Source: Prostheceraeus crozeri
Lineage: Eukaryota > Platyhelminthes > Polycladida > Euryleptidae
Assembly: GCA_907163375.1 (NCBI GenBank)
Contig: CAJQUW010003390.1
Coordinates: 62,001-126,000, forward strand
Reading direction: 5' to 3'
DNA length: 64,000 nucleotides
Shown: in pieces, positions 18,932 to 28,930 of the stretch
How positions within the stretch are numbered: position 1 is the stretch's first letter
Layout: the number at the start of each line of letters is the position of its first letter
The notes under the pieces: generated by a model
Told to the model about the DNA's origin: nothing
Database searches by the model: none
What the model saw: only the letters and a program-made list of their open reading frames with translations
Position numbers and translations under genes: made by a program

Positions 18932-19645
18932 TTAAGTTTTGTTTAATAAAGTTTTGCTTAAATTTTCGCTTAAAGTTTTTAGCTCTTCTAAAAAAATTTT
19001 ATCATTTTCTTCATTAGAAATTTTACCATCACTAGAAATTTTGCCATCACTAGAAATTTTGCAATCCTGTCTATTCTTATCATCAACTTTTTCTGACTGT
19101 AATTGAAATGATATTTGATTTACTTCATTAGCTATTTGGTCAAATTTTTCAATCTCATCTAACGTAATAACATTATCATCACATACTCTTTGAAAGTAGT
19201 AATGTAGTTTATCATAGACTTCTTTAATATGTAAATGCTTAGTTTTTAATGATTTTCGTTTCTTAGTTATTAAAGATTTATCTAACATTGTAACAAGTGA
19301 AGTTGCAAAAACACCCGTACCTGTTAAAGCTGTAGCAACTACTGGAATTACTAAAACACCAGAAGATATAACAATAGTGAGAGCGCCTAAACTTATTGTT
19401 AAGAATATGCCAATTCCTTGTGTTACATTCTTAACTTTAGTCCATCTCTTTCTTAATTTTTTATAATGCTCTAATCTTAATAATAATTGAGATTCCTTAT
19501 CTTTCATATAACGTACTCTATCTTTGTGTTTTTCTTTATTCATTTTTTCAATGTCCATTAAAGTAGAACTATGTTCATATGATAACGAAGGATATATTCT
19601 TGAGGTTCCTTCCACTTTTGTTTCATCCACTTTTGTTTCTTCCAT
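18932..19645 (-). CDS. Polinton membrane protein with acidic coiled-coil tail
   Basis: 237 residues from ATG 19645 (TTTAAAAATGG). A Lys/Glu-rich N-terminus with two KVDETKVEG-like repeats is followed by two hydrophobic segments (residues about 82-103 and 105-125, GIGIFLTISLGALTIV... and VIPVVATALTGTGVF). After these comes a basic turn (TKKRKSLKTKH), then an acidic helical tail with VITLDEIEKF and two DGKISSDGKIS repeats. Similar two-helix proteins with an EF-hand-like DGxIS motif occur near the ends of other Polintons; function unknown. Its 5' half lies in the right TIR and is therefore duplicated at 2867-3205. Confidence 0.7.
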   Translation of the reverse strand: MEETKVDETKVEGTSRIYPSLSYEHSSTLMDIEKMNKEKHKDRVRYMKDKESQLLLRLEHYKKLRKRWTKVKNVTQGIGIFLTISLGALTIVISSGVLVIPVVATALTGTGVFATSLVTMLDKSLITKKRKSLKTKHLHIKEVYDKLHYYFQRVCDDNVITLDEIEKFDQIANEVNQISFQLQSEKVDDKNRQDCKISSDGKISSDGKISNEENDKIFLEELKTLSENLSKTLLNKT

Positions 19646-19699
19646 TTTTAAATGAATATTTTGAATAAATATTTTGAATACAATCTTCTGCTATATTAG

Positions 19700-20014
19700 G
19701 ACAACGTGATATTTTTTGGACTACCTAAATTTTCATCTGCCTACATTTTCGACCTTCGGCTACATTTTCGATCTTCGGCTACGTCATATTTTCGACCACG
19801 TGATATTTTTTAGATTACGTGATATTTTAAGACCGCCTAAATTTTCGTCCACGTGATATTTTGAGACCGCCTAAATTTTCGATTACGGGATATTTTGAGA
19901 CCGCCTAAATTTTCGATTACGTGATATTTTGATTTTTTTGAAAATTTGTCACTACCTAAATTTTCGCCCTTCGGCCTTCGGCCACGTGAAATTTGAAATC
20001 TACCTAAATTTTTG
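19700..20014. repeat. Iteron-like repeats in right TIR
   Basis: Mirror of 2498-2812. Units carry GATTACGTGATATTTT and AGACCGCCTAAATTTTCG. Confidence 0.8.
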
Positions 20015-20054
20015 AAATTTTGATTTTTTGAAAATTTTGAAAAAAACCGCAAAA

Positions 20055-20118
20055 GTGTGACATCCGGCGCAAGCGAAGCGAAGCAAAGCGAAGCGAACCG
20101 TCGCGCCGGATGTCACAC
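20055..20118. repeat. Subterminal hairpin in right TIR
   Basis: 16-base perfect arms at 20055-20070 and 20103-20118 around a 32-base CGAAG-pentamer loop. Mirror of 2394-2457. Confidence 0.9.
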
Positions 20119-20129
20119 TATATACTACT

Positions 20130-20135
20130 TATATT
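20130..20135. repeat. Right target-site duplication of the Polinton (TATATT)
   Basis: Same six bases as 2377-2382. The following ATAGTGG continues the flank exactly as at 28374 in the empty copy. Confidence 0.95.
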
Positions 20136-20935
20136 ATAGTGGAAGTCCTCATGAAAAAGTCGCGATATTATCCATGCTTTCTTAGCTGAAATGTCAAGTT
20201 TTTAATTCAATTTTCACAGGCTTGATTTTATGATTCACTAAATTCATGTTTCATTTCATGGATCTGAATTGATATGGACCCACTTACATCTGTCAAAGTT
20301 AATTGAAATCATTGTCTTTGATTATGTGATTTTGCTCTACCAGTTGCAGCTGTTGCCTGATCACGCTTAAGAATATTCTCTTGAGGTTCAGCATGAAAGC
20401 AATAGCGCAGGTCATCGAGTTGCCAGTTTATCAAACTTTCTCTCCAAGATAGTCATGGACAATCTGTAAAATGCTATCATTTCCTTCTGCTTTATGCTAT
20501 CATGATCAGTCAATTCCGTTGTAATTTCTTCAAAACTGCATAAATGTGCACATCTCACATTTGGAAACAATTCCGACTGCATCTCCTTTGAGTTCATTTA
20601 ATAAAATCGAAAGTGTATACACATTGGGGATTTAATAAATGAGGAGTTACAACTCTACCTAATGTACTTACTCCATGGACAATGATTTCAATTAACTTTT
20701 AAAGATGTAAATGGGTTCATATCACTAATCGGATTCAAGAAATGAAACATGAATTTAGTGAATCATAAAATCATACAGGGAACAATTGAATTAATAACTT
20801 GAAAATTCAGCCAAGGAAGCACGGATAATATCGCGACTTTTTCATGAAGACTTCCATTATTATACGCAGCATGAAATTTCTTTGATAATCAGCTTTATTT
20901 CCGCTTAGTTGGGATGATTATCAGCAAATATTGCA
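20136..20935. repeat. Right half of the foldback nest (copy 1)
   Basis: 20136-20682 is the inverted partner of the left arm (1224-1640 plus 12-147). 20683-20935 is again in forward orientation and resembles 1460-1660. No coding sequence. Confidence 0.7.
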
Positions 20936-23900
20936 ATGCAACTGAAGGTAAGACAAGGACAATCTACTAACCATATGGCAAAATTAAGAAGTATTAGGAA
21001 AAGCGCGTGGCTATTTTGTTTCATTTTGTTATTTTCCTTAATATTTATATTTCTTGAACTTTTAGTATGCTTTTATAATCATAGTCATAAATTCTGATAA
21101 TGATGAGCAATTGAATTTTTTTTTGGCAAAAATGATTCCGAAATTAATATTCAATTTTATAAATACCACGATTAAATAATTACAGATGGCAGCTTGTATC
21201 AAATAGATGAATGTAAATTCTCAATCGGCTAAATCTATTAATATGCGGTTAAAAGGCGCAAGAGATTATGATGCTTCGCCAGTTAATAGAACCTTTTATG
21301 TGCTTCAGGTCGCATTTGAATTGCCACGAAGAAAACCATTTTTTGCATGAAAGTAATAGCATTTTCCATGAACTCTCAACTTAAAAATCATCGAGAAATT
21401 TCAAAGGTTACTACACTTTTTAAGCCGAGTAGTTTTTATTCATATCTGATGACATTGAAATGAGATGACGCAAAGAATACGTTAGTTTTGTTTCAGTCGA
21501 ATAAAATCATAATTGTAAACTAGAATGTGCAAAATATTCTGTCTGGCCATCTATTGAAATTGGTATTATTTAGTGTTAAAAATCGTTTACTATGGGTCCT
21601 TTAACTAAGTGCGATTTGAAGCTAGGAAAGGGGCTATTGATATAATTCTTTTTTCATCTTGTAAGATAATACCATAACTTGTTGATGAAGCAATTCACTA
21701 TTTATTATTCCAACATCGAAGTCTTAAATTGTCTAGCGGGGACCTCATTATTGCACTGTATTGGGCTGAGAGGGAATCTACAGTCAATCTGACTGACAAC
21801 TTAAATATCAGGATCAGATTCTCGAAAATTCAAGGTCTGGAGAAATTAAGAATGGAATTACTTTTGCAATGATCTAGTTTTGCAAAGCAGTTGAAACAAA
21901 ATGGGAATCTGAAAACTGACAGGCGTGAGTTTCAAAAAGAAATGCTGTGATCCATAGCGTGCAACTATTTTTCTTTAAAAGTATGTGTTTGAGAGTTTGT
22001 TTTCAGTCGGTCGACTGAATTTGGCAGATTTTCTTTGGTACAAACAAAGCACATGCATCTAAATTCGCTGTGTTATTTCAGTTTTCGTATCAGCTGTTGC
22101 TTTTGAATCCGCACAAAGAGCAAGTGTGATTTAATTTTTTCACCCGATATGCGCAAAACAGTTTTGAAATACAAATATTACGATACTACTGACAAAGATG
22201 TCTTCGTGTGAGATTTCGAAATTAGAAAATGTATTAGAAAACTAGAACGCGTGTGAAAGTCGGACAGCTGACGTCTTCAGCTGATTACGTCGAATTTTTA
22301 CTGACTCCGTTATTACAAGATGAAGCTACATCAAGTTCTCACTGGATCGTGTAACCACTATGATCGCTGTCTTTCTGTAGGAAGTGTTGAATCTAAAAAT
22401 TTCATTGTAAGTAAATCCATGAGCATTGCTTGAAGCAGTTCTAGCTGATTTTACTTTTATTGCTTTGTGCGATTATAGTATGCTTGTTTTGAACAATTTG
22501 GTGATTTACTGAGCTTGTTTCTCAGTTGTTAGCGGCTTGTAGGCACTCAGTGTATAAAAGATGTGTTGTCAAAGGTGACTCGCATTTTCAGTGTTTCATT
22601 TGATATGGATGTTTCCATCATTTTCTTACTGTGATGCCATCGGCATTTCCTGCTCAGTCGGGGTAAAAGTAAAAAAGTGATTGATCGTTTACGTCAACTT
22701 GAGTTTAAAAAACCCGGGGGATAATCGACGGGACATTTTGTGCATCGCTTTATAGTACTCTGGTCGGAATGGCCCTGAGAAATTAAGTACAAATTATTAG
22801 ACCTTTGATAGATAAGGACCATCTCTTTTACCACCTGGGGATGATGAAGGATAAACCTGTGACAAAATCCTCCGCAGTGCAATTTGAGAGCAAAAAGTTC
22901 AAATGGCTTGACGGAATGAAGTTGGATTTTGAACATTGAGCGAAAGCTTAGGTTAGCCTTCTAAAAAAATGAGTCAATTTTCTGACGTTAAGTCCTGCTA
23001 GTTCTCTTGCTAATGTCGAATTTGCAATATTCCTATATTTACTCCAAGGTGTTTTGCGTGTATTGGTTTACGTGATTACGGTTCGAGGTGTTTTGTGTGT
23101 AATGGTCTACAGACTGCAGGGTTTTGCAATGTATCTTCCAAAAATTGTAAAGATTCCTGCAGTGATATTAACTGGACTGAATGCTATCTATGTCATGTCG
23201 TGTTTTTATGAATTTCATGGTCTTCATTTGTGAAGTTTTCGAATAGCTTCTGATGATCGATCGTAAGTGGATATTCGCTGGAGAAATATCTGCGGTTGCA
23301 TGCTACCGTTGATTTTGATAGATTATCTTTGTCGAATCTTGCTTCGAACCAACTAGTTAGCACGATCTGTCAGTGTTCCTCGCAAAGCATTTTCACTTTT
23401 CCTCTCTCAAGTCCCATAGCGCTTTTCGCTTGCTTTGTGAACTTTTGTTCAAAAGAATGGGACAGTCAAATGAAATGACTTCGGTAACGACGTTTGTCTA
23501 TCTCTCGTCGAAATGATCACCTGGTAGCTTGGTAACTCCATGGTTTTAGTGGCAGGTTTTCACAAGCTTCATCTCAAGAGTGGTAGCCAGATAATTAAAA
23601 CTTTTCTTCAATTTGTGTTTCAACAGACTCGTGCAGATTGCCACTTAAACAATATCCAATTCTACAAAATCACCCAGTGTAGACCGAGCATTATGAAATT
23701 GTTCATCCACTGCCCATTCACTGTTTTTTCCGGTCTAAATGTTCTTTTTATTTACCAACAAAAATTGAGTCACATGGCACATCTATTAAGAGGGCCGTCA
23801 AGACCAGGGCGGTTAATAAACCTTTAATCGTTTAGACATTTAAACGCACATTGCCTGGTTTGTGCCCTCTCGTAGTTGTTACAGACAATCGTGATTCTTT

Positions 23901-24852
23901 AAATTGCTATGGGCTTCCAATAGCGTGCTGAACCTCATTCGTTTCATTTGGATTTTAACCCATGACTGATAGGTACTTCCTCCTTGATTTTGATTCCAGG
24001 AGACCCGTCTATAGCCTAAATTCACATCCATTTTCTTTGATGAACCAATGATGTCAGAGTGTGAGACTAGCAGTTGTGAGAAGCGTTTGTTCACTGTCGA
24101 GCCGATAAACACTTGGAAGAAGTCGGTTTGCAAGTGCACTGACAATTAGAGCCATTCCGTATTTTTGTACAGGGCTGTAGCGGTGATCGAAATCACGAAA
24201 AATTCCTCAATCGAGTGCAAGTATTTCAGGGTATCAAGCTGTGTGTATGCATCACAGGCGAGTTGATCTTCGGCGAAAAGTTCATCTCATATGTCGATGA
24301 TGCAGTCTATGCTGGTTTCTTTTTTGTACGTCCTTTTAACTCAAGTGCCGCTTCTTTAACATTCCTGCTGCGCAAAGACAGGATAATGCAAGTCCCTGTT
24401 TTTGCAGGTAAATCAGCAAATGTTTGCCACGTTTCATTTTCTTTCTTCCCTTCTACACAGGAAGGATTCTCCCAGCAGCCACTGGGTCTTTCAAATCGGC
24501 GTTTGACATACTGATTTACGTGTCGACTCCGCTTCCAAATGTTGAGTAAGTAGGTCTACAACGTATGATGCGATTATGAACAGTCACACTATCAAGAACA
24601 CACAGTCACAAATGTATTCCAAAGTTCAACACGTTAGGAAACCTGCAATACTATAGAAACTACTTTTAAGAATTCTAGTGTGCAATATTACAAGGGTCGA
24701 TGCAAAACATATTCTGCTTGGAAAGGAGATGGACTAAACAATGCCATAACTGAAGACGAGAGAACAATATGCGACCCAGCTGCCCTATGCATCGTTCGAA
24801 ATCATTGAACTAGCCATATCATCAGCGCAGATGGAATAGGCAAAGAAGAGAT
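20936..24852. other. Non-coding flank, duplication copy 1
   Basis: No convincing gene is seen. The short frames (22694-22936, 23540-23827, 24215-24514) have no recognisable product, and their preservation in copy 2 only reflects the recent duplication. A TATAAAAG box at about 22555 followed by TCAGTG some 30 bases later looks like a core promoter, with the duplicate at about 30790, but no gene clearly starts there. Near 23661-23668 (ACTTAAAC followed by AATATCC) is the empty site of the LTR retrotransposon found in copy 2. Confidence 0.6.
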
Positions 24853-25957
24853 TAATTATTATTTAAGAAATAATAATTATTATTAATTATTCTATTTATT
24901 ATTATTAAGAAATAATAATTTATTATCATTATTAAGAAATTATTTTAATGGCCACCTATCTCTGAGTGTGTTATCATAATACAAGCCTTTTATCTTTTGC
25001 ATTGTAGGCCTATGATGATTGCACAACATCGTAAATCCATAAAATAGTTTTCTTCATTTCCTAGTAATGTGCCATTTAATTTCTCACTACTCTTAGGCCA
25101 CTAATTTTCATAGGTTTGATAAACGAAATGACTAAAAACATATTCTGTCAGTAATTTCAATAACTTTATTCCAAATCAGAGCAAAATGTGAAATCACATG
25201 CGTCAAAATGACACACCAATTTGACCATCAAAGTAATCTTTTAAATCAAGTAGGAACTGCTCATAAAATTGATAGTAAAATATACTAAAGCAAAACATTG
25301 TGTAGAGAAGAAATTTTCACGAAATGATCTCAATCGCTTATCGATGAATATCAAGTTTAATTTTCTTCTTCACTTATTTCTATTTGATGTCTTTCACCGT
25401 GCTGGGATACTTAATGAATTGAATTGAATCACGCAAAAATAATTAAATCCCTTTTGTTTTACAGTCGAAATTCCATTAAAGTCAGTGTATAAGCCAAGAC
25501 GTACTTCGGCGTTCCACACCTTCAAAGGCAAATACAACTAGGATGACATCGTCACTACTACTGTAGAGAACTGCATTGTCTCAATTTTAGAGATGTACAC
25601 AGCTCGTCACGACGAGCCGAGAGTCGATGCATATGTGGAGTCTTCAAGCCAAGCCGAGCTGTGCTTTGTTGTAACCGAGCCGAGCCGAACCGACGAGCAG
25701 CAATAATATTAAGTAAAACATGGTTAAAATATTATTTCATGTATGTAGTATAGGCCGGCCCATAGAGCAAGCATATTAGGTGGAGTGGTAACTCCGCATT
25801 TATTGAATCTCTAATGTGTATACACTTTCGATTTTATAAAATGAACTCGAAGGGAATTGCCAATAATTGGTAATTGCTACCAAATGTGAGTTATGAAAAG
25901 TTTTGCAGATTTGAAGAAATTGCCGCGGAATTGAATGATCATGATTGTAATGCAGAA
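24853..25957. other. Spacer between the two duplicated segments
   Basis: Starts with about 100 bases of AT-rich AATAATAATTATTATT low-complexity sequence, then unique sequence. At about 25595-25700 there is a run of GAGCCGAG-like motifs with a GCTCGTCACGACGAGC palindrome. 25768-25957 is a truncated, diverged copy of the foldback tip (TATTAGGTGGAGTGGTAACTC). No gene is seen. Confidence 0.6.
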
Positions 25958-26104
25958 GGGATGATCATAGAGTAAATATATTAATTAGGTAGAGTGGTAA
26001 CTCAGCATTTATTAAATCCCCAATGTGTATACAGTTTCGATTTTATTAAATGAACTCAAGGGAGATACGTACAGTCGGAATCGTTTCCAAATGTGAGATA
26101 TGCA

Positions 26105-27204
26105 TAGTGATGCAAATGGAAAAATTTTCAATTTTTTCAAATTTTTTCGGAAAATTTTCCATTGGAAAATTTTGAAATTTATTTTTTGGTGATTGACGTT
26201 TTTGCCTTTGTTTTGGAGACTTATTACAGTCGTTTGAAAAGACTATGCAATATTCAAAGTCCGAAAAACTTCTCTATCATCCCTGTATGTTAACTTTTGT
26301 AACCAACTGCACCTTTTCCATGTCTATTTCAGATCTTTCCAAATGAATTTCAGACATTAGATGGATTTCAGATTTCTCTAGCTGAATTTCAGATATCTGT
26401 CAGCAGCTCAACTTTGAAAAGATCTTAAATTCAACTGGAGATTCATGTGGATCATATCTGAAATTCATTTGGGCAGATCTGAAATCGAATTGGAACTATC
26501 TGAACCATCTGAACTAGAATTGGAAGATGTGTATCCTCAGCGAAGATGTCGGGCAATAGGCCAGAAGCTAGAGGCTATCATAGATATTCTTTTACTCATC
26601 ACAGATATCTTTAGTGACCAATATCTCACGAGTTTACAGTCTTTATGTCTTCCAGTATGGTCGCTCATGAATGCTGCGTGGACTGTGTGCTTATACTTCA
26701 CTTGTTCATCAACACATGAAGAATTTGCATCACTGATCAAGGCTGCATAATAAAGCTTAACTTTCAAGCTAATAAGCAAACTCCAAAATGAAGTATATTA
26801 TTTTTGCTCCAGATCTTTCACATTGCATGAAAATGCACCCCTATTGTAAAGCAAGATTCACGTTATCCCAAACGTTGTCTGTGTGATAATTAAAAATGCT
26901 AACAAAATGGAACAATTGCCACTGGTGGCAAAGGAATGTTCAAAATCCGCGGACGGAACTCGTATTACTACGATCTCTTTAAACGAAATAATGATGAAAT
27001 TAAGAGTTTTAGACCCAAGTTATTGGTACGTAAGCTGCCTCGGCAGTGGAAGCGCTCAAATTATGAGGCCTATCAAAAAATCCAAACTTTCAAAATTTTC
27101 AAAAAAATTTCCATTTTCCAATATTTTCTAAAATTTTCCAATTTTTTCCATAATTTTCCACGAAAAATTTAGATTCAAAATTTTCCGGAAAATTTTCATC
27201 ACTA
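26105..27204. mobile_element. Non-autonomous hAT-like element (copy 2)
   Basis: 1,100 bases, TAGTGATG...CATCACTA, with a perfect 8-bp duplication GATATGCA at 26097-26104 and 27205-27212. It is the counterpart of 148-1215 and retains about 32 more bases near its left end. Confidence 0.75.
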
Positions 27205-28367
27205 GATATGCACAATTATGCAGTTTTGAAGAAATTGCAACGGAATCGACTGATCATGATAGCATAAAACAGATGGAAATGATATTATTTTACAGATCGT
27301 CCGTGTCATGACAGCCTTGGAGAGGTAATGTTTGCTAAATTAGCAACTGACCTGCTGAAACTTTTATGATGAACCTCAAGAGAATCTTCTTAAGCATGAT
27401 CATATGAAAAGCAACCTGCCACAGGTACAGCAAACTAACAGAATCAAAGACAATGATTTCAATTGACTTTCAAATATGTAAATGGGTCCACATCACTATT
27501 CAGATTCAAGAAGTGAAACATGAATTTAGTGAATCATTAAATCATGCCGGTGAAAATTGAATTAGAAACTTGAAATTTCAGACAAGAGAGCACGAATAAT
27601 TTCGCGACTTTTTCATGAAGACCTTCATTGTATTACAATTCATGAAATTCCCTTGCAAGTTAGCTTGATTTCCGCTTATTAGCAAATCTTCATTCCTTTT
27701 GATATCCGACGTGTTTCATACTACTTATAGTCATAGAGAGTCATCTCGGTAGTAATGTATAATTTAGAAAATTTTGTCTTTTTTCAAAAGTGCTCAAATA
27801 AGTTTTTGGACCACGGGAACGTATAATCTCCGCAAAAACTGAATCTTTTGATATTAAATTTTTCACTGTATACATTTGAGTCGACACTCTACTTATATAT
27901 CTCTTCTCTATGGGAATGATGGTATTTCACAGATTCTGTCATGATAACATTGAAGATTTAATGTTTGTTAAATTAGCAATTCGATGGGTTCCTACTTTCA
28001 TGCTGAACCTCAAGAGTATTTTTTTAAGCGTGATCATATCACAGGCAACCTGCCAATGGAGGAGCAAAATCACATAAACAAAGGCAATGACATAGAGTAG
28101 GGATATAGATAGAGTGTCGACTCAAACAAGCAGGCTATTTTTTATGTGAAGAGATTCAGTTTTTTGCGGAGATAGCGTTCCCGTGGTTCAAAAAAATTAT
28201 TTGAGCAGTTTTAAAAAATTCAAAATTTTGTTAATTTGAATACTACCGAGATGACTCTCCGTTGTAATCAGTATAAAGAAAGTTGGATATCAAAAGGAAT
28301 GAGTATTTGCTAATAATCATCCTAACTAAGCGGAAATCAAGCTGATTATCAAAGGAATTTCATGAAT

Positions 28368-28373
28368 TATATT
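28368..28373. other. Empty Polinton target site
   Basis: A single TATATT in GAATTATATTATAGTGG. The flanks match both sides of the Polinton in copy 1 base for base. Confidence 0.95.
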
Positions 28374-28930
28374 ATAGTGGAAGTCCTCATGAAAAAGTCG
28401 CGATATTATCCATGCTTTCTTAGCTGAAATGTCAAGTTTTTAATTCAATTTTCACAGGCTTGATTTTATGATTCACTAAATTCATGTTTCATTTCATGGA
28501 TCTGAATTGATATGGACCCACTTACATCTGTCAAAGTTAATTGAAATCATTGTCTTTGATTATGTGATTTTGCTCTACCAGTTGCAGCTGTTGCCTGATC
28601 ACGCTTAAGAATATTCTCTTGAGGTTCAGCATGAAAGCAATAGCGCAGGTCATCGAGTTGCCAGTTTATCAAACTTTCTCTCCAAGATAGTCATGGACAA
28701 TCTGTAAAATGCTATCATTTCCTTCTGCTTTATGCTATCATGATCAGTCAATTCCGTTGTAATTTCATCAAAACTGCATAAATGTGCACATCTCACATTT
28801 GGAAACAATTCCGACTGCATCTCCTTTGAGTTCATTTAATAAAATCGAAAGTGTATACACATTGGGGATTTAATAAATGAGGAGTTACAACTCCACCTAA
28901 TATACTTACTCTATGGACAATGATTTCAAT

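Larger units (their letters stand above)
2383..20129. mobile_element. Polinton/Maverick DNA transposon, full length but decayed
   Basis: The 17,747-bp element starts with AG, ends with CT, has about 0.8-kb TIRs and a 6-bp target duplication, and carries the diagnostic set pPolB, integrase, packaging ATPase, adenain-type protease, major and minor capsid proteins. The minus strand holds most genes (right membrane protein to integrase). The plus strand holds the protease, the 3274-4047 gene and the 10017-12060 gene. It is strongly AT-rich with islands of short GC-rich palindromes. Polymerase, both capsid genes, protease and the phospholipase-integrase gene all have disabling changes, so it cannot move or form particles without helpers. 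Confidence 0.97.
19326..20129. repeat. Right terminal inverted repeat of the Polinton
   Basis: 804 bases, inverted copy of 2383-3201, ending GTCACACTATATACTACT. It contains the 5' half of the membrane protein gene, the iteron-like array (19700-20014) and the subterminal hairpin (20055-20118). Confidence 0.95.
1..24852. repeat. Large duplicated segment, copy 1 (interrupted by Polinton)
   Basis: Outside the Polinton this segment is near-identical, in the same order and orientation, to 25958-37084. Position 1 aligns with 25958, 457 with 26445, 2382 with 28373, 20136 with 28374, and the match stops at 24852 / 37084, directly after a shared GAAGAGAT. Differences are scattered substitutions and small indels, such as a 32-base indel near 160 and a few bases near 22010. 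The left border may lie beyond the window. The two copies carry different transposon insertions, so each shows the empty site of the other. Confidence 0.93.
25958..28930. repeat. Foldback nest, copy 2, without Polinton
   Basis: Corresponds to 1-2382 plus 20136-20690. Both inverted arms and the inner inverted repeat are present in one uninterrupted block, which shows the structure of the element before the Polinton arrived. Confidence 0.75.

Noticed and set aside
22694..22936. 80-codon minus-strand frame, duplicated at 30930-31172
   Set aside because: No domain or codon bias and no evidence beyond duplication.
24215..24514. 99-codon open frame duplicated at 36447-36746, a candidate host gene
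   Set aside because: No known family, no splice or start context; conservation between copies reflects duplication age.
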